DNA of 64,000 nucleotides from Alphaproteobacteria bacterium (GTDB lineage: Bacteria > Pseudomonadota > Alphaproteobacteria > Oceanibaculales > Oceanibaculaceae), in assembly GCA_018823745.1 (NCBI GenBank), contig JAHJHR010000003.1, forward strand, positions 186,001 through 250,000. The letters are read 5' to 3'. The translations under genes were made by a program, and so were the position numbers. The notes under the pieces are model-generated. The model had not been told where the DNA came from. It ran no database searches and worked only from the letters and a program-made list of their open reading frames with translations. The stretch's first letter is position 1, and each line of letters begins with the position of its first letter. Below, piece after piece: positions 1 to 11,504 of the stretch.

Positions 1-918
1 AATGTGACCGGCGGCGCCGACATGACCCTGTTCGAGGTCGACGAGGCGGCAAACCGCATCCGCGACGAGGTCGATTCCGACGCCAACATCATCTTCGGCG
101 CCACCTTCGACGAGGCGCTGGAAGGCCATATGCGCGTCTCCATCGTCGCCACCGGCATCGAGGCGGAATCGGCCACGCAGAACCGTCCGGCCCGTCCGCA
201 GCTCAGCGTCGTCGCCTCGCGCACCCGTCCGGGTGGCATGGGCACCGGCGGCATGGGTACGGCTTCGGCCGGTGCTGCCAGCATGAGCGCCGCCCCGGCG
301 GCCGCCCCCAGCTTCAGCGCCATGCCGATGTCCGGTGCGATGATGTCCGGCAACCAGGCCGTCGCCTACGACCTGATGCAGGAAGAGATCATCGAAACCG
401 GCCCGGTTGAAGCGGTTGCAGAAGCCCAGCCCCAGACCGAAGCCGAACTGGTGAAGGCCGAGTCCATCCCGACCGCCGAGCCGGCCAAGACCGCCGCTGC
501 GCCGTTTATCGCGCCGCGTCCGGTCATGCCGACGGCGCAGCAGGCCCGCCTGTCCAACCCGGCCCCGGTTGCCGAGAGCCGTCCGGTGGAAACCAGGCGT
601 CCGGCCAGCCTGTTCAGCAAGATGACCGGGCTGATGCGCGGCAACGAGCCGGAACAGGCCGCCCCGAGCGTTGGCCGTGCAGCCCCGCTGCCGCCGGCAC
701 CGGCGGCCCGTGCGAACCCGGCCCCGCAGGCCTCGCAGCAGGCTGCCGCTCCGGCCCAGCAGCGCCCGGCGGCTCCCCAGGCGCCTGTAAGTGCACCGGC
801 GGCCACCGCCACCCAGCCGCGCCTCGGCGGGCTGGATTCGGCGGATCGTCTGCGCGCCTCGCAGGCCGATGAGGACATGCTGGAAATTCCGGCCTTCCTG
901 CGTCGTCAGGCGAACTGA
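1..918 (+). CDS. ftsZ: Cell division protein FtsZ, C-terminal part (5' end outside window)
   Basis: FtsZ is the tubulin-like GTPase that forms the cytokinetic ring. Only the C-terminal third is present, and the frame is open at the left edge. The first ~60 residues ([13 protein letters not shown], then [10 protein letters not shown] and [12 protein letters not shown]) match the end of the FtsZ C-terminal globular domain. A long low-complexity linker rich in Ala, Pro, Gln and Met follows, as is common in alphaproteobacteria. The protein ends in the conserved C-terminal peptide ([10 protein letters not shown]) that binds FtsA and other membrane tethers in the family. Stop TGA is at 916-918. The downstream neighbour lpxC fits the usual end of the division and cell-wall cluster. 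Confidence 0.97.
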   Translation, partial: NVTGGADMTLFEVDEAANRIRDEVDSDANIIFGATFDEALEGHMRVSIVATGIEAESATQNRPARPQLSVVASRTRPGGMGTGGMGTASAGAASMSAAPAAAPSFSAMPMSGAMMSGNQAVAYDLMQEEIIETGPVEAVAEAQPQTEAELVKAESIPTAEPAKTAAAPFIAPRPVMPTAQQARLSNPAPVAESRPVETRRPASLFSKMTGLMRGNEPEQAAPSVGRAAPLPPAPAARANPAPQASQQAAAPAQQRPAAPQAPVSAPAATATQPRLGGLDSADRLRASQADEDMLEIPAFLRRQAN

Positions 919-1322
919 CGCTGACGGAAACGACGGAATACGGGTTCCCAGACCTGTAGCCGACTGCCTGGGCGGAACTCCGCACCGTCCAGGCAGTCCG
1001 GCGCTGGGAAGCAGAAAAGTCGAATGCGGAAGTTATTTCGTTTTTATATAAGGGGTTAAACCCCATTCAGGCAGCATCCAGGGCCGGAACCCGATCTGCC
1101 GCGACGGAATTCAAAGCGTCATACGTTTAATCTGAAAGGCGGCGTTCACACGCCCCGGCAGTCATGCCGCAAGCCTTTGTCCGGCCTAGTAAAATCACTG
1201 TTACATTCGGTTACAAAAGGTGATTTGGGAATCACCTGTTCTCACTGATAAACATTCTTATCTGAGAAGGGTGCCAGAAAGCTGTCTGGCCCTTCGGATG
1301 AAGAAGAAAGGCGTTTTACCAG
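919..1322. other. 404-base intergenic region between ftsZ and lpxC with several hairpins
   Basis: I see no convincing gene here. A perfect 10-bp stem lies at 962-971/989-998 with an inner GCGGA/TCCGC stem; it has no T-run after it, so it is at best a weak terminator for ftsZ. A pair of mutually exclusive hairpins lies at 1191-1237 (listed separately). A further imperfect hairpin, built on GCCAGA (1273-1278) and TCTGGC (1285-1290), sits just upstream of the lpxC ribosome binding site. The region therefore probably carries the lpxC promoter and leader. Confidence 0.6.
1191..1237 (+). promoter_or_regulatory. Candidate switching leader hairpins upstream of lpxC
   Basis: AAATCAC at 1192-1198 can pair with GTGATTT at 1220-1226. 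The same 3' segment (AGGTGATT, 1218-1225) can instead pair with AATCACCT at 1230-1237 around a TGGG loop. The two stems share bases and exclude each other, a layout seen in attenuators. A direct repeat GTTACA flanks TTCG between them. Function is inferred only; protein-binding half-sites are an equally good explanation. Confidence 0.35.
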
Positions 1323-2309
1323 ATGCGTGTTGAATCGGCAGTCATGGATACGATCCGCGGCCTCAGCATTATGGGCCAGGGGTCATCTTCGGCCGTCTCG
1401 CCCATCCGGCAGAAGACGCTGCGCGCGCCGATCTCCTGCACGGGCGTTGGCCTGCACTCCGGCACCAAGGTGACCCTGACGCTGCGCCCGTCCGCGCCCG
1501 ATACCGGCATCGTCTTTCGCCGCACCGACATCACCAGCGGCTCGGCCGAGATCGCCGCGCATTACGAGAACGTCACCGATACGCGCCTGTGCACCCTGCT
1601 CAGCAATGAGGATGGGGCGACCATCTCCACCATCGAACATCTGATGGCGGCGCTGGCCGGCTGCGAGGTCGACAATGTCATCATCGAGGTCAGCGGCCCG
1701 GAAGTGCCCATCATGGATGGCAGCGCCCAGCCCTTCGTCTTCCTGATCGAAAGCGCCGGCATCGAGACGCAATCCGCGCCGCGCCGCGCCATCCGCGTGC
1801 TGAAGCCGGTCGAGGTGCGCAAGGGCAATGCCGTTGCAGCCCTGCTGCCGGGCACGGGTTTTTCGGTGAATTTCGAAATCGATTTCGACAGCAAGGCGAT
1901 TGCCCGCCAGCGCTATGACGGCCAGGCCATCAACGGCGTCTTCAAGTCGGAAATCAGCCGCGCCCGCACTTTCGGCTTCGCCCATGAGGTCGAGGCGATG
2001 CGCAAGGCTGGGCTGGGCCGGGGCGGTTCGCTGGAAAACGCCGTCGTCGTCGATGGCGACCGGATTCTGAACGAGGAAGGCCTGCGTTTCGATGACGAAT
2101 TCGTGCGCCACAAGGTGCTGGATGCCGTCGGCGATCTCTATCTGGCCGGCGCGCCGCTGATCGGCCGCTTCGAGGGCGTGCGCACGGGCCACATGTTCAA
2201 TAACGAGGTTCTGCGCGCCCTGTTTGCCGACCCGACGGCCTGGGAAGAGGTGGAAATGACCGCCGCCGATCGCCACGCCCCGGCACCGCTTATGGCTGCC
2301 AGCGCCTGA
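1323..2309 (+). CDS. lpxC: UDP-3-O-acyl-N-acetylglucosamine deacetylase LpxC
   Basis: LpxC is the zinc-dependent cytoplasmic deacetylase that makes the first committed step of lipid A synthesis. The 328-residue protein has the family signatures: [18 protein letters not shown] near residues 30-47, the zinc histidine in IEHLMAAL (H106), and the [11 protein letters not shown] block with H263 and D267 as the other zinc ligands. H290 in GHMFNN fits the catalytic histidine. The N-terminus is about 25 residues longer than most LpxC proteins. I kept the ATG at 1323 because an AAGAAGAAAGG stretch lies ~11 bases upstream, but a start at one of the internal ATGs is possible. Its position after ftsZ is the classic order. 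Confidence 0.97.
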   Translation: MRVESAVMDTIRGLSIMGQGSSSAVSPIRQKTLRAPISCTGVGLHSGTKVTLTLRPSAPDTGIVFRRTDITSGSAEIAAHYENVTDTRLCTLLSNEDGATISTIEHLMAALAGCEVDNVIIEVSGPEVPIMDGSAQPFVFLIESAGIETQSAPRRAIRVLKPVEVRKGNAVAALLPGTGFSVNFEIDFDSKAIARQRYDGQAINGVFKSEISRARTFGFAHEVEAMRKAGLGRGGSLENAVVVDGDRILNEEGLRFDDEFVRHKVLDAVGDLYLAGAPLIGRFEGVRTGHMFNNEVLRALFADPTAWEEVEMTAADRHAPAPLMAASA

Positions 2310-2340
2310 CCAATTCCGGTGCGTATCGATAAACCGGCAG

Positions 2341-2367
2341 CGGCCTCCCCAGCGGGAGGCCGTTCGC
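2341..2367 (+). terminator. Hairpin after lpxC, weak intrinsic terminator
   Basis: A perfect 9-bp stem, CGGCCTCCC (2341-2349) with GGGAGGCCG (2354-2362), closes on a CAGC loop. The tail is TTCGCGTT rather than a clean T-run, so termination may be partial. Confidence 0.5.
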
Positions 2368-2368
2368 G

Positions 2369-2398
2369 TTGTGGACCTGCGTGCTGAGCCTGTATACT
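2369..2398 (+). promoter_or_regulatory. Candidate sigma-70 promoter for bamD-recN-ligA
   Basis: TTGTGG (2369-2374) and TATACT (2393-2398) are separated by 18 bases. The -10 box is one base off consensus and the -35 box keeps TTG. The site lies just after the lpxC hairpin and ~60 bases before the bamD start. Confidence 0.4.
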
Positions 2399-2460
2399 GT
2401 CCGCGAAACAACGGGGCGCATCGCGCTTCGCCTTTGCCCGCAACCGCTCGTCCGGATGTG

Positions 2461-3273
2461 ATGATTTTGTCAGCTCCCGCCTTCCGCTTCGCCGCCCTCG
2501 CCGCTGTCGCTTTGCTCGCTGCCTGTTCCGGCTCCGAGGAGGCGCCCTATGTCGAGCGGCCTGCCGAGCAGATCTACAATGATGCGATGGACAAGCTGCT
2601 GGTCCGCGACTACTTCCTGGCCACCCCGGAATTCGAGGAAGTCGAGCGCCAGCACCCCTATTCGGTCTGGGCGACCAAGGCGCAGCTGATGGCTGCCTAT
2701 TCCTATTACCAGCAGAACAAATACGATGATGCGGTTGGCGCCCTGGACCGGTTCATCGACCTGAACCCCAGCCATCCCGATATCGCCTATGCCTATTACC
2801 TGAAGGCGCTGTGCTACTACGAGCAGATCGTCGATGTCGGCCGCGACCAGCAGGTCACGCAATATGCGTTGCAGACGCTGGACGAGGTGGTGAAGCGCTT
2901 CCCCAACAGCAAGTTCGCGCGCGATGCACAGCTGAAGATCGACCTCGCCAACGACCATCTGGCCGGCAAGGAGATGGAGATCGGGCGCTATTACCTGCAG
3001 CGCAATCACCAGCTTGCCGCCATCGGTCGGTTCCGCCGCGTCGTCGATAATTACCAGACCACGACCCATGTGCCCGAGGCGCTGCACCGTCTGACCGAGG
3101 CCTATCTGGCCCTCGGCCTGACCGAGGAGGCGGAGAAGACCGCCGCCGTGCTGGGGCATAATTTCCCGGGCAGCGAATGGTACCAGGACAGTTATGCCAA
3201 TCTGGCCGGTGGCGACTATGCCGAGGGCGCGTTCAAGCGAAGCTGGCTGCGTCGCACCCTGGATATCTTCTAA
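2461..3273 (+). CDS. bamD: Outer membrane assembly lipoprotein BamD
   Basis: BamD is the essential lipoprotein of the BAM complex, which folds beta-barrel proteins into the outer membrane. The frame is open from further upstream. The ATG at 2461 gives a clean lipoprotein signal peptide with lipobox LLAAC and Cys22 as the lipidated residue, so I use that start (270 aa). The mature protein is a chain of TPR helices: AEQIYNDAMDKLLVRDY, then EVERQHPYS, then YYQQNKYDDAVGALDRFI, and so on, as in the YfiO/BamD family. A GTG directly in front (2458) is an alternative start. recN follows after 27 bases, so the two are probably co-transcribed. Confidence 0.95.
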   Translation: MILSAPAFRFAALAAVALLAACSGSEEAPYVERPAEQIYNDAMDKLLVRDYFLATPEFEEVERQHPYSVWATKAQLMAAYSYYQQNKYDDAVGALDRFIDLNPSHPDIAYAYYLKALCYYEQIVDVGRDQQVTQYALQTLDEVVKRFPNSKFARDAQLKIDLANDHLAGKEMEIGRYYLQRNHQLAAIGRFRRVVDNYQTTTHVPEALHRLTEAYLALGLTEEAEKTAAVLGHNFPGSEWYQDSYANLAGGDYAEGAFKRSWLRRTLDIF

Positions 3274-3283
3274 CCGGCCCAAC

Positions 3284-3300
3284 ATGCTGACCGGCCTCCC

Positions 3301-3307
<7 letters not shown>
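3284..3307 (+). other. Seven-codon upstream ORF made by duplication of the recN start
   Basis: The 17 bases around the recN start (CATGCTGACTGGCCTT) occur in near-copy directly upstream (CATGCTGACCGGCCTC). The upstream ATG at 3284 opens a seven-codon frame that ends at 3307, overlapping the first bases of recN in another frame. No clear Shine-Dalgarno precedes it. Confidence 0.4.
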
Positions 3308-7084
<3,777 letters not shown>

Positions 7085-7179
7085 GTGACGGACTCACCCG
7101 CATTGGTATACATAGAGCGAATAAAAGGGCGCCGCGCGGGGACCGCGTCGTCCGGACATAAAAAAGGGGATATTGCGAC

Positions 7180-7653
7180 ATGCGCCAAGTGAAGACGTCC
7201 ATCAATATCGGGTGCTCGCCAGGCGAAGTATGGCGGGTGCTGATGGACTTCGCCGAGTATGGCGACTGGAATCCCTATATCACCCAGATCATCGGCGTCC
7301 CGGCCACGGGCAACCGGCTGCGCCTCACCATCAGCCTGCCGAACGACAAGCGCAAGATCTACCGCCCGAAGGTCACCAAGGTGGATATCCGGCGCGAAAT
7401 GCGCCTGCAGAACTCCGCCTTTCTGCCGGGCTTGTTCCGCAACGAGCATGTCATCCGTCTGGTCAGCCGCGGCGCGATGGGCTCATCCCTGTATCAGGAG
7501 CAGAGCTTCAGCGGCCTGATGATCCCTTTCATCGCCGGTTCCCTGTTGCCGACGGCCCAGGCCGGTCTGGAAGCGATGAACGAAGCCGTGAAGCAGCGTT
7601 GCGAGGGTGGCCCCGCTCTGCTTGAGGCCGCCCCCGCCGCCGAGCTGACCTGA
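7180..7653 (+). CDS. SRPBCC (START-like) family protein
   Basis: This 157-residue protein has the pattern of the polyketide cyclase/SRPBCC fold: an N-terminal strand with SINIGCSPGEVWRVLMDF, then YGDWNPYITQI, a run of beta strands, and a C-terminal helix (LEAMNEAVKQRCE) that would close a hydrophobic pocket. Members bind small hydrophobic ligands or act as co-chaperones; the ligand here is unknown. A good ribosome site (AAAAGGGGAT) lies ~8 bases before the ATG. It stands alone between ligA and the convergent aminopeptidase gene, with only 7 bases between the two stops. Confidence 0.8.
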   Translation: MRQVKTSINIGCSPGEVWRVLMDFAEYGDWNPYITQIIGVPATGNRLRLTISLPNDKRKIYRPKVTKVDIRREMRLQNSAFLPGLFRNEHVIRLVSRGAMGSSLYQEQSFSGLMIPFIAGSLLPTAQAGLEAMNEAVKQRCEGGPALLEAAPAAELT

Positions 7654-7660
7654 GCGCCAC

Positions 7661-9481
7661 TCACACCGGCCGCGTCATCTCTTCAAGCCAGAGAGCCGTT
7701 TCGGCATCGACCAGCGGCGTGATCGCCGCGCGGACACGGGCCTGGTAGGCATTCAGCCAGTCCCGTTCCGCCGGTTCGAGCAGATCGGCATCGATCAGCG
7801 CCCGGTCGAACGGGGCCAGGGTCAGGGTCTCGAAGCCCAGCATCTTGCGCTCGCCACCCGGTATGTCTCCCGCTTCGGTGACGACCACCAGATTCTCGAT
7901 TCGAATGCCATAGCCGCCCGTCTTGTAGTAACCCGGCTCGTTCGAGACGATCATGCCCGGCTGCAAAGCGACGGTATTCACGCCCCGCGAGAGGCGCTGC
8001 GGGCCTTCATGCACCGATAGGTAACTGCCAACGCCATGGCCGGTGCCATGGTCGTAGTCCAGCCCGACCTGCCAGAGCGGCAGGCGCGCCAGCGCATCGA
8101 GCTGGTGGCCGGTCGTGCCTTTCGGAAACCGGGCGCGGGCAATGGTGATATGGCCCTTCAGCACGCGCGTGAAGCGGTCCCGCATCTCCGCATCCGGTGT
8201 GCCGATGGCGATGGTGCGGGTGATATCCGTGGTGCCATCCAGATACTGACCGCCGCTATCCACCAGATACAGCTCGCCCGGTTGCAGCCGGCGATCACTC
8301 GCCTCGGTCGCCCGGTAATGCACGATGGCGCCATTCGGCCCAGCACCGGAAATTGTATCGAAGCTGAGGTCTTTCAGCAGCCCGGTCTCGGCGCGCAGGG
8401 CTTCCAGCCGGTCGCTGGCCTCGATCTCGCTGATGGTGCCGGACGGCGCGGCCTGCGCCAGCCAGGCGAGAAAGCGCGTGACCGCCGCCCCGTCGCGGAG
8501 ATGGGCGGCCCGCGTCCCGGCCAGCTCCACAGGGTTCTTGCAGGATTTCGGCAGCAGGCACGGGTCCTCGCCGCGCAGTAGGGTCGCCCCGGAATCCTTC
8601 AGCCGGTCCAGCACCAGCACCGGCGCGCTGCCGGGATCGACGCGCACCTTCCGGCCCGCCTGGCCCAGCGCCAGCAGCGCCGGCTCGAAATCACCCGGCG
8701 CGCCCAGGGTGACCTCATTGCCCAGATGCGCCCTGACTTCCGGACCCAGCTTTGCCGGGTCGATGAATAATTCCACCCGCGCATCATCATGCAGAATGGC
8801 AAAGGACAGCGGCAGCGGGGTATGTGGCACATCGGTGCCGCGAATATTCAGCAGCCAGGCGATCGATTCCGGCAGCGTCAGCACCGTGGCCTCCTGCCCG
8901 GCCTGCTTCAGGATATCGGCAATGCGGCGGCGTTTCGCAGAAGCCTCCTCCCCGGCATAGGCCAGCGGATGGGGCAGTGTCGGCGTCACCGGTGCGGCCG
9001 GCTGGTCCGGCCAGACGGCATCCAGCGGGTTCGTCTCCAGCGCCACCAGATGCCCCCTGGCCTTTGCCACGGCAGCCGCGAATTTCTCGATATCATTGGC
9101 GGTGTGGAGCCAGGGATCATAGGCCAGCGCCGCACCGGCCGGCAGATTGGCCGCAACCCAGTCGCCCGGCGGCTGGTCGGTCAGATGCTGGTGTTCGTAC
9201 AGACTGCCATCGACCTGGGTTTTCGCCTGCAGCGTATAGCGGCCATCGATGAAGACCGCCGCTTTCTCCAGAAGCACCACCGCCTGGCCAGCCGAGCCGG
9301 TAAAGCCGGTCAGCCAGTTCAGGCGATCCGCCCGCGCCGGCACATATTCGCCCTGGTGCTCGTCAGCGCGCGGCACGAGGAAGCCATCGACGCCCCGGCG
9401 CTTCAGTTCGGCCCGCAAATCCGCCAGCCGCCGGGCGTGTTCAGGCAGGAAGCGGGGTTTTTCCATCGGGGCGGCAGACAT
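7661..9481 (-). CDS. pepP: Xaa-Pro aminopeptidase (M24, aminopeptidase P type)
   Basis: The enzyme removes N-terminal residues next to proline, using two metal ions. The three-part layout of long aminopeptidase P proteins is visible: two creatinase-like N-terminal domains (from RGVDGFLVPRADEHQGEY), then the M24 catalytic domain. The metal ligands lie in YLVDSGGQYLDGTTDIT (two Asp), HGTGHGVG (His), SNEPGYY (Glu) and RIENLV (Glu). The frame extends 24 codons upstream, but the ATG at 9481 has an AGAAGGA ribosome site and starts at a typical N-terminus (606 aa). The pepP symbol follows the family; E. coli PepP itself is shorter, and this form resembles the eukaryote-like APP1 group. Confidence 0.93.
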   Translation of the reverse strand: MSAAPMEKPRFLPEHARRLADLRAELKRRGVDGFLVPRADEHQGEYVPARADRLNWLTGFTGSAGQAVVLLEKAAVFIDGRYTLQAKTQVDGSLYEHQHLTDQPPGDWVAANLPAGAALAYDPWLHTANDIEKFAAAVAKARGHLVALETNPLDAVWPDQPAAPVTPTLPHPLAYAGEEASAKRRRIADILKQAGQEATVLTLPESIAWLLNIRGTDVPHTPLPLSFAILHDDARVELFIDPAKLGPEVRAHLGNEVTLGAPGDFEPALLALGQAGRKVRVDPGSAPVLVLDRLKDSGATLLRGEDPCLLPKSCKNPVELAGTRAAHLRDGAAVTRFLAWLAQAAPSGTISEIEASDRLEALRAETGLLKDLSFDTISGAGPNGAIVHYRATEASDRRLQPGELYLVDSGGQYLDGTTDITRTIAIGTPDAEMRDRFTRVLKGHITIARARFPKGTTGHQLDALARLPLWQVGLDYDHGTGHGVGSYLSVHEGPQRLSRGVNTVALQPGMIVSNEPGYYKTGGYGIRIENLVVVTEAGDIPGGERKMLGFETLTLAPFDRALIDADLLEPAERDWLNAYQARVRAAITPLVDAETALWLEEMTRPV

Positions 9482-9754
9482 GGTGATCCTTCTGGGTACG
9501 TGGGCTGTGACAAAGCTAGGCGGCGCAAGGGATTGAGACAAGCGACGCGTCATCGAACCGTCACAAGCATCCCGCTATGCGCATGAATATGGATTAGCCA
9601 TGCAATCGCATCATTGCTGCGGTGCAGTAAATGCGCGTTTCCTGATCAGGGGAAGAGACTAATTATGTTGCGTGATTAAACGGCGTGCCCGGCCACCCAC
9701 CCTTTGGGATTGAGCGACTGAGGCACCCAAGGGAATGATTGAAGGATAGCCGCC

Positions 9755-10093
9755 ATGACCAACACTGCATCGAACACCCAATACCGTATGGCCCCGCTGG
9801 ATTCGCTGGCCGCCATGACCCACGCCCGCGCCCTGCAGGCCGCTGCCATGCGTGACCTCTTCGCCGGCCTCGGCCGCGCGATGGTCGCCGGCGCCGGCTG
9901 GATGGCCCGCCCGGCCATTGCCGCCTACCGCAAGAACCGCACCTATGGCGAGCTGATGTCGCTGGACGACCGCATGCTGCAGGATATCGGCCTGCATCGC
10001 ACCCAGATCCGCGCCGTTGCTTTCGAGCCGGAGACCGACGCCACCACCCTGCGTCCGGCCGCCAACACCAACGCAACCCCGAAAGCCGCGTAA
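9755..10093 (+). CDS. DUF1127 domain protein
   Basis: A 112-residue protein with a C-terminal DUF1127 motif (LMSLDDRMLQDIGLHRTQI, residues ~68-86) after an arginine-containing helix. The N-terminal half is Ala/Met rich. In other alphaproteobacteria short DUF1127 proteins act as small RNA-binding regulators of phosphate or stress metabolism, but this longer form has no assigned role. A GAAGGA ribosome site precedes the ATG, and two hairpins, the second a strong terminator, follow the stop. It is probably a single-gene unit. Confidence 0.85.
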   Translation: MTNTASNTQYRMAPLDSLAAMTHARALQAAAMRDLFAGLGRAMVAGAGWMARPAIAAYRKNRTYGELMSLDDRMLQDIGLHRTQIRAVAFEPETDATTLRPAANTNATPKAA

Positions 10094-10116
10094 CCCCCTT
10101 ACGCGCGCTCTAAGGG

Positions 10117-10171
10117 CCGGCGGCCACTCCCAGCCGTTTCCTCCCCCAGGTAGGTGAGGGCCGCCGGTTTT
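10117..10171 (+). terminator. Long-loop hairpin with T-run after the DUF1127 gene
   Basis: CCGGCGGCC (10117-10125) pairs perfectly with GGCCGCCGG (10159-10167), followed by TTTTCTC. The 33-base loop is unusually long for an intrinsic terminator, so this may act together with the second hairpin. Confidence 0.5.
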
Positions 10172-10179
10172 CTCTCGAC

Positions 10180-10213
10180 AAAGCCCTCTTCCGCAAGGAG
10201 AGGGCTTTGTTTT
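10180..10213 (+). terminator. Intrinsic terminator after the DUF1127 gene
   Basis: AAAGCCCTCT (10180-10189) pairs with AGAGGGCTTT (10199-10208) around a 9-base loop and is followed by GTTTTGT. It ends just before the stop of the convergent cupin gene. Confidence 0.8.
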
Positions 10214-10216
10214 GTC

Positions 10217-10612
10217 TTAAGCCCGGTGCTCAGTGCCTTCCCCGGCGGTCAGGAAGAGGGTACGGCTCGGCGCGTGAATCACGATCTGGTGCCATAACCC
10301 GCGCGGGATGAAGCCGCTCTGGCCGGCGGCGAGGGACAGGGTGCGATTGCCCGCCTCCTCCTCCAGCACCACATCGATGGCGCCGGACAGCATGAACACG
10401 ATCTCATCGCCCTGGGGATGGCACTCCCAATGGGTCGCCCCCGGCTGCATCTCGAAGCTGCTGACCAGCCAGCCGGCGAAGGGGAGTTTCTCCGTGCCCA
10501 GCTCGGCCCAGAATTCCGGCGTAACCGGCATGGGCAGGGCCACGCCATCAGCACGCAGCTGGAAATAAGTGTCGAACAGGCCGAAGCCGCTATTACTTTC
10601 TGCCCCGGCCAT
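10217..10612 (-). CDS. Cupin domain protein
   Basis: A single-domain cupin of 131 residues. Cupin motif 1 is seen in PGATHWECHPQGDEIVFMLSG (metal-binding His, His and Glu candidates), and motif 2 in GQSGFIPRGLWHQIVIH. The substrate is unknown. The frame runs to a TTG at 10630, but the ATG at 10612 has an AGGGAGG ribosome site five bases upstream and is preferred. The start lies 11 bases after the prmA stop (10623), so this is likely the third gene of a uvrD-prmA-cupin transcript. Confidence 0.85.
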   Translation of the reverse strand: MAGAESNSGFGLFDTYFQLRADGVALPMPVTPEFWAELGTEKLPFAGWLVSSFEMQPGATHWECHPQGDEIVFMLSGAIDVVLEEEAGNRTLSLAAGQSGFIPRGLWHQIVIHAPSRTLFLTAGEGTEHRA

Positions 10613-10622
10613 CCGATCCTCC

Positions 10623-11504
10623 CTATCCAATCATCAGCGTATGCCAGCCATCCTGCGGGATACGCTTCTTCAGATACAGGCGCTGGGCGCGATGCGCCGA
10701 CAGCACCCACATTTCCTGCCGCGCCGTCAGGCCGGACAGCACGGCGACACCGCCCGGCGCCAGATGACGCTTCAGATCCTTGGCCATGCGGCAGAGCGGC
10801 CGGGCCAGGATATTGGCGTAGATCAGGTCATAGGGGCCGCGCTTCTTCACCAGCGGGTTGCGATAGCCCGGCCCGGCAATCGCCCGGACCCGCGGCACCC
10901 GGTTCAGGATGGTGTTCTCATGCGCCACATCGCGGGCGATGGGGTCGATATCCGAGACCAGCACGCGGCACGGCCAGACCTTCGCCGCCGCAATGCCCAG
11001 AATGCCCGATCCGCAGCCCATATCCAGCACGCGCAGCGGCTTCTTGCGCCGTTTCGCCCGGATACCGGTCGCCATCAGGCAGCCCCGCGTCGTTGCATGC
11101 TCGCCCGAGCCGAAGGCCAGCGCCGCATCGATCAGCAGCGGAATGCTGCCGGCAGGCTTCGGCTTGGTGTAGTGCGAGCCATGCACGAAGAACCGGTCGA
11201 TCCGGATCGGCGGGAAGCGGCGGCGGTTCTCCAGCAGCCAGTCGGTCCAGGGCAGCACCTGGATCTTCACGGCCGGCGCCTCGATGCCGGCCATCAGCGC
11301 GGTCAGCTCGATCCCGGCGACCAGCCCGGATTTATCCGGCAGACTCTCGCCGAAGCCCTCGACGCGCCAGACCTTGCCCTCGCCGATTTCCACCATGGCG
11401 ACCGCACTGGCGAAATTCTCCACCACATCGGAAAACGCCAGCACATGCTCGACCGGCACATCAAGCTCGATGCGGTAGCCGCCGGTCCGTTTCGGATCGT
11501 TCAT
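10623..11504 (-). CDS. prmA: Ribosomal protein L11 methyltransferase PrmA
   Basis: PrmA trimethylates ribosomal protein L11. The 293-residue protein has an N-terminal substrate-recognition domain, then a class I methyltransferase domain with the SAM motif LDMGCGSGILGIAAAKV. The acidic end of strand two is in VSDIDPIARDVA, and the catalytic-site segment is YANILARPLCRMA. The ATG at 11504 overlaps the uvrD stop by four bases (ATGA), so the two genes are translationally coupled. Confidence 0.95.
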   Translation of the reverse strand: MNDPKRTGGYRIELDVPVEHVLAFSDVVENFASAVAMVEIGEGKVWRVEGFGESLPDKSGLVAGIELTALMAGIEAPAVKIQVLPWTDWLLENRRRFPPIRIDRFFVHGSHYTKPKPAGSIPLLIDAALAFGSGEHATTRGCLMATGIRAKRRKKPLRVLDMGCGSGILGIAAAKVWPCRVLVSDIDPIARDVAHENTILNRVPRVRAIAGPGYRNPLVKKRGPYDLIYANILARPLCRMAKDLKRHLAPGGVAVLSGLTARQEMWVLSAHRAQRLYLKKRIPQDGWHTLMIG

